From assembly GCA_002943765.1 (NCBI GenBank), contig PQWQ01000028.1:248001-312000 (forward strand): a DNA stretch of 64,000 bases, given 5' to 3'. Source of the stretch: Psoroptes ovis (Eukaryota; Arthropoda; Arachnida; Sarcoptiformes; Psoroptidae). Shown piece after piece: positions 12,598 through 23,763 of this stretch. Positions within the stretch are counted from its first letter, which is position 1. Each line of letters starts with the position of its first letter. The position numbers and the translations under genes were made by a program. Below the pieces are notes generated by a model. The model was given only the letters and a program-made list of their open reading frames with translations, had not been told where the DNA came from and made no database searches.

Positions 12598-13676
12598 TTA
12601 AACATTTGATCGAATGAAATGACTTATAAAATCGATAGGCAATGGAAAAATAATGGTAGAATTTTTTTCAGCTGAAATAGTATTCAATGTTTGTAAATAT
12701 CTTAATTGCAAAGCAGCTGGACTCTGAGCGATGACTTCGGCCGCTTCTTTCAATGCTCTTGCTGATTTTTGTTCACCTTCAGCAGCAATAACTTTAGCTC
12801 TTGCTTCACGAGCTGCTTCTGCTTCGGCAGCCATGGCTCTTTGCAATTGTACAGGAAGTCTAACATCTTTTCTGTATTTTCAAAAATTTGATTAACAACC
12901 ATTCGATATTGTTCATTACTATCAATAACTTACATTTCTACACGCTCAACTTTGATTCCCCATGCACCGGTGCATTCATCCAAAACAGTCTATGGGATGG
13001 AATGGGATGAACGAAAAAAAAAAAATATAAAGTCCAATTTTTTTCAAAATCTTACCTGCATAGAGTTGGAGATAGATTCACGGTCAGAAAGAATTTCATG
13101 AAGATTATGAGTGCCTAACATATTCCTTAATGTAGTCTGTGCCAATAAACGAGTAGAATGATGAGCATTCTCAACATTAGCAACCGAAACAGTTGCATTA
13201 TGAACTCGATAATACACTACGGCATCAACTGAAACAGTCACAGAATCTTTTGTCAATACCTCTTGCGGTGGAACATCGAAAGTCAATGTTCGTAGATCGA
13301 CTTTAGTATAATGTTCAATACAAGGTAAAATGAAGAATATGCCTGGTCCTTTAGCACCACCGTGTAATAGCCGACCCTGCATTCAGAAATAATGATTTAG
13401 TTTAATATTTCAACAATATTAATTAATTACTGACCAATCTGAAAATGACAGCACGTTCATATTCTTGCACAACTTTGATGCAAAAGAATAGTGATAATGG
13501 AAATGTACAAGCAGCGATTCCAATAGAAAATAATGTCAAAATGGCTCCACAAACGCCTTGGCTGCTATCATTTTGTTCGCCAGCTAAAAAAATTGCAAAG
13601 ATTAAAATTGATTCAACATAATCATGCAAGACTTGCCTTCAGCAAAATTAATTTTCTGATTACTATCTTGAGACAT
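12598..13676 (-). CDS. Stomatin-like SPFH/band-7 membrane protein
   Basis: Five exons (13637-13676, 13435-13583, 13056-13376, 12934-12989, 12598-12871) encode 279 residues, close to stomatin length. Family features: a hydrophobic hairpin around residues 24-50 (GVCGAILTLFSIGIAACTF), the SPFH domain from EYERAVIFRLGRL through DVPPQEVLTKDSVTVSVDA, and the Ala/Glu-rich helix with AMAAEAEAAREARAKVIAAE, then a short hydrophobic C terminus. Stomatins form oligomers on the inner face of cholesterol-rich membranes and regulate ion channels. Intron 1 uses a GC donor (GAAG|GCAAGT), which keeps the phase exactly. The minisatellite lies just downstream of its 3' end. It is orthologous to the stomatin group, but I cannot choose among paralogs. 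Confidence 0.93.
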
Positions 13677-14102
13677 TTAGTTCATGAAAAAGATTATTGA
13701 CTGTAATCTAAGACAATAGGGTTCAATTCGATTTACATTCACTTCAGACTTCTTGCATTTTAAAAATAAAACCAAACAAAACAATGATCTAAATGTATAA
13801 TTTAAAATGACTTTTTATCTTAAAAATAATAATGGCGATAATGTCATTGAAGTTATTATCGATTAACATGATTACATATTCTCGTAGAATGGTGTTGGCA
13901 AACTGCTACAATGAATCGATAAATCGATAACACCTTAAAACAAATACATTGAAATTTGATCATGTTTTCATGTGAATTTACTATGGAAACTATTCTCGGA
14001 AACAGGCGAAAAAAGCGAACACATACATATCAACAAATCAAAAATTTTATTTATAAAAAAAAAAATATTCAAAATATTTCGGAATGATGTTGTTTATGAT
14101 TT
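13677..14102. other. Intergenic between stomatin and the orphan coiled-coil gene
   Basis: No gene is seen. It should contain the stomatin promoter (minus strand) and the 3' end of the orphan gene. No clear motif. Confidence 0.5.
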
Positions 14103-14477
14103 TCATAAAATTTTATTGATCGATTTCATTACATGATTGAATTGAATTATATCATTTAATAAATCTTCAGGAATAAGAATATTTTCCTCTTTGGTTTTTT
14201 CACCATTCATTATTTTATCATTCAATTTTGGACATGTATTAAGCAATTGATTACTTGATTGATTAAAATCATTATTAATTTTCTCTAATTTGTTCATTAA
14301 GTCTTGTTCTTTTTTCGTATATTGAATCGGATATGATTTCAATAGATTCTGTTGTATGCTGTCAAAATTATCCATTTTCTAAATTAAAGGGGAAAAATTT
14401 TAATGAAAAAAAGGAAACTATAAATCAATAACAATATTGCTTACTGGTTCATCGATATTTGATTGTTGTTCAGTCAT
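14103..14477 (-). CDS. Small orphan protein, probable coiled coil
   Basis: Two exons (14445-14477 and 14103-14378) give 102 residues. The donor CCA|GTAAGC and acceptor TTTAATTTAG are in phase. The protein is hydrophilic and helical in character, Lys/Asn/Gln/Glu-rich, with heptad-like Leu/Ile spacing around residues 30-60 (KKEQDLMNKLEKINNDF) and near the C terminus. There is no signal peptide or membrane segment. Its size and character resemble small subunits of adaptor or kinetochore-type complexes, but I do not recognise it and give no function. The start is the first Met of exon 1; Met 13 at the top of exon 2 is an alternative. Confidence 0.55.
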
Positions 14478-15228
14478 TTGTCAACATGGAATAATGAAAG
14501 ATTAAGACAATCAATTTATAATGGAAAAATTATAAAAATTTGAAAATTCAAAATGAAGCAACTTAAGTTTTGTTTACACAAGAATTGGCGGCTATTTCGA
14601 TCTGATCGAGTCTACCCAATCTACACACATATTCAACAAATCATATTTCAAAAAAAAAAAAAAAAAATGATCAGGAAAAAACAACTGTAAATATTTAGAT
14701 TTATTTTTAATAATTTAATGAATATAATAAAATGATAATTGGAAAATTTATTTACGAATCAATAATATCAAATATATTATAATTACACTATTATATTATT
14801 CATTCAATCATTCATGTATATAAAACATATGTGTGAGTGCGTGTGTAATCTTCATTTCTTCATTTTTTTCCTTTGAATGATATAATTTGTTTATAAAGAA
14901 AAATTAAATTTCAAGGATAGTTTTGTGTGAAAAAAAATAAATGAATAAACAAATCTGATTCGAGTACAAAATAACACGGCAGATTAATTTTTGTAAATAT
15001 ATTTGTTTGAATGTGTGACATTTAATTAATGGGATTTTTTTTATTATAAATTTACAGATTATCTTTTGAAAATATCACTTAAAACATTTTCATATCTTTC
15101 AATGATCGACAAAAATTTTGAATTTAACAATTGTGATTCTTGTGATAGCTGATAAAAAAAATCAAGAAACAAATATCCAAATAATCAATGAATCAAATAT
15201 AATATGAACAAAAATATCGACAATAATC
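14478..15228. other. Divergent intergenic region upstream of phosphatidylserine synthase
   Basis: No gene is seen. It separates the divergent starts of the orphan gene (minus) and PSS (plus). There is a poly(A) tract near 14649-14666 and GTGTGAGTGCGTGTGT near 14830; otherwise it is AT-rich. Confidence 0.5.
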
Positions 15229-16762
15229 ATGACCTGTAAACAAACTGCAGCCATATCATCATCATCATCATCTAATAGTAGAGAAATTTATCATAATTTT
15301 TATGCCATAAACGAAAGACCTGTCGATGACATATCTTTAGAATTTTTTTATAAACCGCACACAATCACATTATTAGTTGTATCAATCGTAGCAACATTTT
15401 ATTCAGCATTCACTCGTGATGAATCTAATTTAGAAAATAATATTTGGTCTGGTATTCGATGTTTGATCCTATTTTTTCTGGTCATTTCTTTGCTTGCTTT
15501 TCCCAATGGACCATTCACACGGCCACATCCAGCTCTATGGCGTTTAGTTTTCGGAATCAGTGTACTTTATCTGCTATTTTTGATATTCATATTGTTTCAA
15601 AATCAAGAAACAGTCAAATCAATCATGTACTGGTTCTATCCAGATCTCATTAATTTTCACATTGATTCGGAAAAGGTAATGATCAATTATTGACTATGAT
15701 TCCAGCATTTAATAAAATCTTCTAAAAAGCAATATGCAGTTAATTGCAGTGATCTGACATTAGAGAGGCTATGGGAGCATGTTGACGTATTTGCAGCCGC
15801 ACATTTCCTCGGGTGGACGCTGAAAGCTTTATTGTTACGACACTATGGTATATGTTGGACTATTTCGGTAACATGGGAAATTACAGAAGTTGCGTTTTCT
15901 CATTTGCTGCCAAATTTTGCGGAATGTTGGTGGGATTCATGGATTCTCGATGTATTCGTTTGCAATGGTCTTGGGATTTTTTTCGGCATGTCAATTTGTC
16001 GTTTGCTAGAAATGAGAACATACAAATGGGAAAGCATCAAGTTAGTATCATTGAATTATCATTATAAATGAAATGTTCTTAATTTTTCTAATTTTTCTCA
16101 CCACAGAGATATTCAATCGACTTCACAAAAAATTCGACGAGCTATACTACAATTCACACCAGAGTCCTGGACGCCCATCCATTGGTTTGATCCAAATTGT
16201 ACATACATGCGATTTCTATCCGTCACGCAACTAGTCATATTCTGGCAATTGACCGAACTTAATACTTTCTTCCTGAAGCACATTTTTGAAACACCACCTG
16301 CTCATCCATTAAGTGTTGGGCGTATTATCTTGATAGCATTAATAGTTGCTCCATCCGTTCGCCAATATTATACTTACAGCACCGATACTCGTTGTAAGCG
16401 TGTAGGAACTCAATGTTGGGTATTCGTTGCCATTGTTATCACCGAAACATTGATCTGCATCAAATTTGGTTTGAACATTTTCGCACAAACTCAAATATGG
16501 AAGATATTAATTTGGTTATTCATACAGGTACAGCCAAAGATGTTTGACATTATTAAATTATTAAAAATTTTTAAATTTTTCTATGATCTAGTTTGTGATA
16601 AGCATAACATGTGTGTCGATTTGCGTTGTTTGGGCTAAATATAGATGGAATCATGTGAACAATATTGTTGAAGAATATTTCATACGATCTAAAGATAATT
16701 TTCTACAAAAATTTGAACACAGAATTTATAATAACGATAATAATAAGATTAAATACTCGTGA
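15229..16762 (+). CDS. PTDSS: Phosphatidylserine synthase (base-exchange type)
   Basis: Four exons (15229-15675, 15730-16040, 16107-16527, 16592-16762) encode 449 residues, typical for the family. The enzyme exchanges the head group of phosphatidylcholine or phosphatidylethanolamine for serine in the ER and mitochondria-associated membrane. Hallmarks are NGPFTRPHPALWR, CSDLTLERLWEHVDVFAAAH followed by FLGWTLKAL, a block with WEITEVAFSHLLPNFAECWW, and PESWTPIHWFD. Several hydrophobic spans are visible. I cannot decide between PSS1 and PSS2 specificity. The next gene (MTERF3) starts only 124 bp downstream on the same strand. The start has a Ser-rich leader; no alternative Met precedes the conserved part. 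Confidence 0.93.
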
Positions 16763-16886
16763 TTTTTTTTTGTTGAAAATTTGTTTGAATTTTGATTTTT
16801 TTTCTTTTTGTGAAAATTTTTGTGATTGAATAACTATACACGTATGAATTGATCATTTGAACATATGATAATTTAGTTTCGGTGAA

Positions 16887-18122
16887 ATGAATTCTCATTT
16901 GTTGCGATCATTATTAAGATTATCTTCAAAGTATGGTCAATGGCGAAATTTATCAAGGGTGATTGCCAATCATAACGCGCAAAACGTCGAAAATGGATTG
17001 ATATCATTTTCACAGAAATTAGCTTCAATTCCCAAGTATTTATCATGATGTTTGAAATTATAAAATCACTTCAACATTTCACACTTGACAGGATCAATGC
17101 ATTGGACGCAATTAATGATAATAATGTAGAATTTTTAAATGAAATTCGACCATCTTTGAAAAAATCTTTTAATCTTGCTGCATATGTCAATGTATCGGAT
17201 ACATTACAACAATTAGTCAAATTGAATGTCGATTTATCTGTGATCGATAAAGATTATAAACTTGCATCATTCGTTGTTGCTTGTGATTTTGAAAAAGACA
17301 TTCAACCATTGATAATGCTGTTGTTAGACAATGGCTTGGACATCAGTCAAGTTGGTGAAGTTTTGAGTTTGAATCCATATTTATTCACAGTAAGCTCAGA
17401 GATGATACAATTTATTGCCATTTCACTGATTTCTTGTTCAATATTTGCAGATTCGACTGAGTGATTTAAATTTATTAATAGATTATTTCGAATTCCGTAA
17501 ATTTTCTTCTGAAGATATCACTCGCTTCTTTTTGAAATGTCCCAAAATATTCAATTTGAAGATTGAAAACATTGATGAAAATTTGGCTAATTTAGCGACA
17601 GAATATAAGCTTGCAGCAAACGATATCAGACATGTAGTGCGAAATCATCCACGAATCATGCTGATAAATAATAGTCAACTAAAGGTATTTAATGTTAATT
17701 TCGATTAAAAATATTGAAATTTTCAATTTCCACAGAAATGCACATTTCTATTTGCTGAACAAATGGGATTTAGTTCAGATGAAATACGATCATTATTGAT
17801 TAAACAGCCACTTCTTTGGACAAAACAAATCAAATGGAAAAGCACACGCAATGATATGTTGAGTTCATTCGAATATGTTCACAATACGATGAAAATTAGT
17901 CATGAACATATATTGAAATTTCCATTGATATTAAATCGTCGTGTTCGTTTAATAAGAGAACGTCATCTTTATTTACAATCATTGAATAGAGATCAATATG
18001 ACCCGTTCAAACCACTTTATGTGCCTCTATCAGCATTCTATCAAGTTGATGATGCACAATTTTGTATTGAATATGCCAAAACATGTGTTGATGATTTTAA
18101 TCGATTTCTTAAAACTTTATAA
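16887..18122 (+). CDS. MTERF3: Mitochondrial transcription termination factor family protein (mTERF3-like)
   Basis: Four exons (16887-17035, 17092-17389, 17451-17684, 17736-18122) encode 355 residues. The N terminus (MNSHLLRSLLRLSSKYGQWR) is basic and amphipathic, like a mitochondrial import signal. The body is a series of about 30-residue mTERF helical repeats, seen as F/L-S-x-x-[DE]-I/V followed by P-x-[IL] motifs: FSSEDITRFFLKCPKIF, LAANDIRHVVRNHPRIM, FSSDEIRSLLIKQPLLW and ISHEHILKFPLIL. mTERF3 represses mitochondrial transcription and supports mitoribosome assembly. The choice of MTERF3 over MTERF4 is by overall look. Its stop is 46 bp from the RPL7 stop on the other strand. Confidence 0.85.
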
Positions 18123-18141
18123 ATTTTCATAATTAAAAAAA

Positions 18142-18147
18142 TTTATT
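18142..18147 (-). promoter_or_regulatory. Candidate poly(A) signal of RPL7
   Basis: AATAAA on the minus strand, 22 bases past the RPL7 stop. It lies 20 bases beyond the MTERF3 stop, so the two convergent transcripts very probably overlap. Confidence 0.5.
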
Positions 18148-18168
18148 ATTTTCCAAATAAGAGAAAAA

Positions 18169-19052
18169 TTAAATCATATTTTTAAGCAACACATTAATCT
18201 TATCTTCACGGTTGCCAAAATCACCACCTTCAACGTAATGAGTAACTTTTTTACGCCAACCACCACGTGGGTTATTCAATTTGAAATGCCAAAGGAAGTT
18301 GTTTGCATATTTGAAATTAGGTCCAACTGTATAAATTTCATGTATTAAATCTTCCATACAAATGATTCCACGTTTTCCTAATTTTTGTTCGATCAACGAA
18401 TTATCCGTCAATGGAATTCGTTGACTATTGATTTTGCCGAAACCACGTTTGTAAATTAAATCGCGAATATTTTTCAATGATGGATAACCCCAAGTGATGT
18501 ATGGTTCGGCGATTCGAAGCATGTTGATTGTTGCTTTGTTCAATTTGACAAATACACCATTGTTAATTTGACGTAATCGGAAAAGTTGAAGAACTTTACG
18601 TGGTTTTGGTGGAACACCGTTAATACTATTGATTTATTCAATAAAAAGATTATTAAACTTTGATAAAATTAAATAACAATGATTTAATTACCCTCGAATA
18701 CGAATAACGAATGCTAATTTAGCTTCGGGTGGAACATAAAAATTTCCATTTTCCCTTGCTTGACGTTTCAAAAGGATGGTAGCTCGTTCTTTTTGTCGAT
18801 ATTCTTTCACATATTTTTCAGCACGTTTAAAAATGAGTGCTTTCTTAGCTTGACGATCTTTACGAACTTTGATTGCTTCCAAAAGACTTTTAGCTTTTTG
18901 TTCTTCACGTCGTTTGCGTTTTTTAAGAATAGTCTCAGGAACCGTAGGCAATTTGCCTGCTTTTGGTTGTTTGGCTTGACTAAATTTCAAAAATTTATTG
19001 ATTAATCATGAAAAATAATCATAAAAATTAAAAAAACTTACACTTGAGACAT
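18169..19052 (-). CDS. RPL7: Large-subunit ribosomal protein uL30 (RPL7)
   Basis: Three exons (19042-19052, 18692-18979, 18169-18625) encode 251 residues. The tiny 11-nt first exon (Met-Ser-Gln-Val start) is common for ribosomal protein genes. Conserved parts are the KLPTVPETILKKRKRREEQK leader, NFYVPPEAKLAFVIRIRGIN at the exon 2/3 junction, FVKLNKATINMLRIAEPYI, LIYKRGFGKINSQRIPLTDN and the C-terminal FKLNNPRGGWRKK. It is a structural protein of the cytosolic 60S subunit. Introns are only 62 and 66 bp, too small to host a typical snoRNA. It shares a 197-bp divergent promoter region with mL64. Confidence 0.97.
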
Positions 19053-19249
19053 TTTTCGGCTTTGAAATTGAATTGTTGATGTTGTACTCCGGAACTACTG
19101 CTGCAGGAAAATGTGAACAGACACGTTTGGCAAATAAACATGTGTAATGGTACGCATGCGCTCTATTCAAAAAAATATGCTGTTCATAAACAATCTTTTC
19201 AAATAATTAAATGGCTCAATTTGCCATATGATCGACAAACTTGCAAAAA
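19053..19249. promoter_or_regulatory. Bidirectional promoter region RPL7 / mL64
   Basis: Only 197 bp separate the two start codons. It carries ACGCATGCGC at 19152-19161, one base from the NRF-1/Ewg core GCGCATGCGC, and CCGGAACT at 19089-19096, similar to an ETS (GABP) site. Both stand out as CpG-containing words in AT-rich DNA. The sites are read directly; function is inferred from NRF-1/GABP control of mitochondrial ribosome genes in other animals. Confidence 0.55.
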
Positions 19250-20012
19250 ATGACTTCAAGATTTCTAAAAAATATTATCAATAATCCAAGATTACCGAGT
19301 CGTGATATACCGCAATATGTTAGAGATCGAGCAACCGGTACATTGACATACGAGCAAAAACCAACTGAATTATGGTTATATAAAAAAACCATTATTCGTA
19401 AAAGATTTGCAACATTTGGAAAAAATTCTGGTAATTAATCAATTTAAATCTTTTTTTGATCATTTTTTGTTGATAATAATCTCTTTATCAACAAATACTA
19501 TAGGTCTGAAACCCGGCATTTGTTGGCCAAGTAAAGAAGAATTAAAATATATGAAACAATATGATGCCACATTCGAAAAAAGTATTGAATCAATGCAAGA
19601 AAATTTGACACAAAAACGAAAAGAGGAACAAGAAAAACGAATTAAACGTGAAAAACAAATAATTAATAATTTGAAAAAATTGCCAAAGATGAAAGAAGAA
19701 TTCTGGCAAAATTATCATAATTTATTTGCGAATATCGAGGAGGAGAAAATTAAAAAAGAAAAATTAATTCAAGAAGTAAGAGAATATCTTGGCTATGATA
19801 TTGATCCGAATGATCCAAGATTTGAAGAAGCATTGGCCAAAAAAGATGAAGAAGCAAAAGCAGCGATTCGAGCTGCACGAAAATTGGAAAAACAAAAACA
19901 ACATATGGAAATGCTTCAAGCGCTGGTGTCTGAAGCATTGGAAAAAGAAAAATCAGCAACCGACCAACAACAACAATCAGCGGAAAAGAAAAAAGACGAT
20001 AATCAAAAGTGA
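19250..20012 (+). CDS. GADD45GIP1: Mitochondrial ribosomal protein mL64 (GADD45GIP1/CRIF1)
   Basis: Two exons (19250-19430, 19504-20012) give 229 residues. The protein sits near the polypeptide exit of the mitochondrial large subunit and is needed for insertion of OXPHOS proteins. Family signs: the N-terminal RFLKNIINNPRLPSRDIPQY region, the junction motif GLKPGICWPSKEELKYM and a long Lys/Glu-rich helix (residues about 95-190), ending in an Ala/Gln/Lys-rich tail. The in-frame TTG at 19241 is not needed because ATG 19250 fits the family. A candidate AATAAA lies at 20051-20056. Confidence 0.88.
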
Positions 20013-20182
20013 AAATTTGTTATTATCAATAGTATTTGAAGTGATTAAAAAATAAATATTGTCAAACATTTTGAATATTTGATTGATTAAATAGAAAAAA
20101 AAATTATATCATGTATCAGGCATCGAATCATTCATTAATTGTTCAATGATAGAATTTTGATCATAAAATACTTCTTTTCAGA

Positions 20183-22278
20183 TTATGATAATGGTTTATC
20201 TTCAGGAATCATCGGTGATGTAACTGGTGTAGTGGCTGAATTTTCTGAATTCTTAAGAGCTTCATCAAAATTAGTGGTACTGTTGCTTCGAGATGCGATC
20301 TTGGTCTATTTGAAACAAAGATAATAATTGTTAAATCAATAATTTTCAATTAGTTATAGGCTTACTTTCACATTAGTTACAGCATAACCGACTTTTTCTT
20401 CGAATGATTTGAAAGCATTAGTGTTTTTAACTTCACCCAATTTTCTAGCTACTGAACCAAGTGTTCCCATCACTGATGCCTGGCCCAATTTAACCGCTTC
20501 GGTCGTTCTCTGATAACTGTTTGTAAAAATTAGAATATGTTTAATCAAATCGTCGATTAAATATTGAAAAAAAACAATTCAGACAAAGACTATTTCAAAA
20601 TGAATCAGAATGAATGGCATGCAAAGACAATCAATATGACAAATCACAACATCACATACGAGGGAGCTGTCGACAGTTTGGCCATTAATCCTGAGCTGTA
20701 TTGTGTTAATTGATAATTTGCACATGAAATAAGCAAAGCAGAAAAAAACATCATTGGATTAATCACAATCAGCAATGTGGTTGGAAATATTTGAGACGAA
20801 TTGATTGAATAATCGTTTTTTTCTTTGAAAATAAATAAAAGAAAACATACGCTGTAGATTCTTGAATATTTTTAATACTGCTTTCCATTTCATCACGAAA
20901 CTCTTTCCAAACAGTGATTCCTAATTTTCTTTTCAATTCATTTGATCGTTTGATTTTAGCTGTCAAAACTGTACGCAATGTTTGTATTTCTTCTTCAGTC
21001 TGGATTTTTTAAATGAAGAAAATAATTAATTGATCGATCCATTTTTATTAATTTGCAAACAAACCTTTGCCAATTCTTTTCTAAGTTCTTCTTCAATCTT
21101 AGCTCGTTGTTCAGGATCTGTGTATTGGTCCAAAAGCTCATTGCCTGTATGTGAAACAAAAACAAATTGAATTCGATTAAATTGATTGAATTAAAAAAAA
21201 ATTTACTCATTTCTTCAATCTCTTCAGCCGAAGCAATACGTCTAAATGCTTCACATTTTTCATGATCAATTCCTGATGAATCATTATTCATTTTGATTGG
21301 TGTCGATGAAATTTCATCATAATCAATTGAATCAGTTTCATCAAAATTATTCGATAATAATGATGCTTTATTATCATTTTCATCATTTGATTTATGATTT
21401 GAATTTTTTCTATTCTTTTTATTAGCCATATATGAATTTACAATCGAAAAAAAGAACCACAAATTCTAAATTAATTCACTGGAACAAAAAAAAAATGAAG
21501 CTAATCTCGAAGAATAACTGTATCCATTAATCAATCAATGAATTGTCGCCGTGTCTATTATTCATTACTAGCAGCAATATGTTGTATAGGAAAAGGTAAA
21601 CATTCCTCAAGCTACTCAAGCTCAAAATACATACGCGATTTAAAAAAAGAACACAAATACATACACAAACAGACATTATTACCTGGCAGGTAATCATCAT
21701 CATCATCATTTAAAGGGAGCCATTACAAAATAAAGAAAATATAAATATAAAGAGGCAAATATAGAACCTGTCTGAAATTAAAACAGCTGTGTGTGTGTGC
21801 ATAAGATACAATAGCCACAACAACAACAACAACAATAACAACCGTCCACAGCCTGTCTGGATTTACAATTGCATTTATATCAATATTAATATCATTAGAA
21901 AATATAAAAGTTGATTTACAAATAAAGCAGACTTATTTCATTATGAAAAATAAAATGCGAATCATCATTGAATTCGGATCAAATATTATCATCTGAATGT
22001 CAATTCTATAATTAATCTGATAATCAAAAGATGATCGAGTCTGATAATAATTGACAATAATTCCAATATGAATTTACTTTCGAAACATATTCATTTGTCA
22101 ATTCATTAATTACGAAAATTATTATTATTTCAATCACATAGATTAATTATAATTCAAAGAACAATATCATTGTATGATTAGTGTTATTATGATCATATTT
22201 CAATCAATAAAATAAAATGATAATAAATAAAAACATACCGGTTTCAGTATCTAAAAAATTATCTTCATTATTGTCCAT
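20183..22278 (-). CDS. Tumor protein D52 (TPD52) family protein
   Basis: Common exons are 21065-21144, 20851-20999, 20366-20516 and 20183-20305. Two alternative first exons are supported. 21207-21429 (start MANKKNRKNS, Ser/Asp-rich) and 22239-22278 (start MDNNEDNFLDTET) both join the exon at 21144 in phase, after one leftover base. Hallmarks: RAKIEEELRKELAKTEEEIQ coiled coil, LKRKLGITVWKEF, ESTAYQRTTEAVK and the FKSFEEKVGYAVTNVK block with a Ser/Thr/Pro tail. D52 proteins oligomerise through the coiled coil and act in vesicle trafficking and exocytosis. A 36-nt cassette exon (20660-20695) lies in the 334-bp intron. The gene is convergent with mL64, stops 170 bp apart. Confidence 0.88.
20660..20695 (-). 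other. Candidate 36-nt cassette exon of the TPD52-family gene
   Basis: On the minus strand an acceptor AATACAG precedes, and a donor GTATGTG follows, a 36-base open segment. Phase matches on both sides (two bases carried in, two carried out), inserting 12 residues (SGLMAKLSTAPS) between STA and YQRTTE. Vertebrate TPD52 genes are known to use alternative exons in this part of the protein. Confidence 0.65.
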
Positions 22279-22781
22279 TTTTTCTGTTTTGTTTTGTTTT
22301 GTGGGGTTGAATTGTTTTGATAATCAATTCAATTTGATTACAAAAAATGAATGAATTGAAAATAAACAAAGCAACAAATACAAGAAAAAAATAGGAATGT
22401 TTTTTAATTCTAAGCTAAAATTTATTTATTTGTTTGTATATCAAAACAAAAATTAAAATGATGAAAATTCGTTGTTATTATTTGTTGTTATTATGATTAG
22501 CTTATGATGATGACAAAACACAAATAAATTATTTAAATCAGCAGAAATAATAAAGGAATATCTAAAACAAAATGATTGTAATTATTAAAAGAACAACAAT
22601 AAACAAATGAAAAAAAAATAGAAGCATTTACCAGCATCAGCATCAAATATAACAACGCAACGCTGATTCATTGTATATGCGCCCACAATAAGCTTATACA
22701 CAATAATCAATGCCCCATACAGATAATACGTAAAATTTTGAAATTTTATCATTTCATTTTTTTTTCAATGATTTTTCATTG
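22279..22781. other. Intergenic upstream of the TPD52 short first exon
   Basis: No gene is seen. It holds the likely promoter for the short TPD52 isoform (minus strand) and the 3' flank of the orphan membrane gene. Confidence 0.4.
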
Positions 22782-23528
22782 TTAAATCTTTGTTGTTAAG
22801 TGAGATTGATCGTATATACGAACATAATGATAATAAATGTACAATGTAATCGATGAAAACAACATCATTGGCATTCGGAATTGATATAAATGATTTGTAA
22901 ATGCAAATAATTGTATTGTAATCCAATCAATTATGAATATAATGATTGATTGATGATCATAGAGATAATGATGATGATGATGATGATGATTTTTTGATTG
23001 TCGTCGTAAATATTTTTCATTCAATTTTCGATTCATATAGTATAACATAAAAAGTTGTACCGATAATCTCATAATTCCTAGAATAAATAATGAATGTATA
23101 ACAATGATTATCATATTATCATCATCATCATATAGTAAATCTTGCATTGTTGATGAATATTTATGGACAAATTGTATGATTGCTTCGAATTCCAATAAAT
23201 TGAATCCTGTGATTATAAATTTTCTTTTGAAAAATATTGTTGCATTTGATGTCTGTAACAGAGATTTTTTTTCAAAATTTAAATCAAAAAAATTTTACAT
23301 TATGATAATCATTGATAAAATAAAGATCACCTTAATTGATGGAAATGGGATTATGATCAATGAATAAATTAATTGAATCAGATAATAAATGACAAATAGA
23401 TGGCTATCATACCAATAAAAATTATTTGTTTCACCAGACAATTTTAAAAATATGTAAAATAGGATTGCAAATATGTTGATCATGGCCAAGAAAATGCAAG
23501 CGAATTTCCATACGATTTGTCTGGCCAT
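22782..23528 (-). CDS. Orphan multi-span membrane protein with His tract
   Basis: Two exons (23331-23528 and 22782-23252) join in phase at CCATCAATTAAG|GTGATC and TTACAG|ACATCA to give 222 residues. About four to five hydrophobic segments are visible: residues 8-30, 44-62, around 113-135, 165-180 and 190-210. A run of seven His residues near position 150, encoded by a CAT microsatellite, lies in the loop after the third span, next to KYLRRQSK. I recognise no family. The length, single start, intron phase and alternating hydrophobicity argue for a real gene, but AT-rich DNA easily gives hydrophobic frames. The CTCF-like and CRE-like motifs sit 170-400 bp upstream of its start. Confidence 0.55.
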
Positions 23529-23698
23529 CACTAATGATCATTAAGGAAGCAAAATTTGCATTTTCATTCAAAATTTTCATTGAAAATGAAAATGAATATT
23601 TAAATAATTTTCAATTTTTAATTAATCAAAATCGAATTATGCAAAAAAAAATTCAAAAAAAAAAATTCGAATTTTTTTCAAATTACTCGAATTTCTCG

Positions 23699-23712
23699 CC
23701 AGCAGATGGCGC
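23699..23712 (+). promoter_or_regulatory. CTCF-like core site, left copy
   Basis: CCAGCAGATGGCGC matches the animal CTCF core, including the AG[AG]TGGCGC word typical of arthropod CTCF. It sits in a degenerate repeat of about 50 bp whose second copy is at 23905-23955. Confidence 0.45.
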
Positions 23713-23763
23713 ATAAAATGTATTAAAAATTGAAATTTTTCAAAAAATATTTGAAATTTAAAA

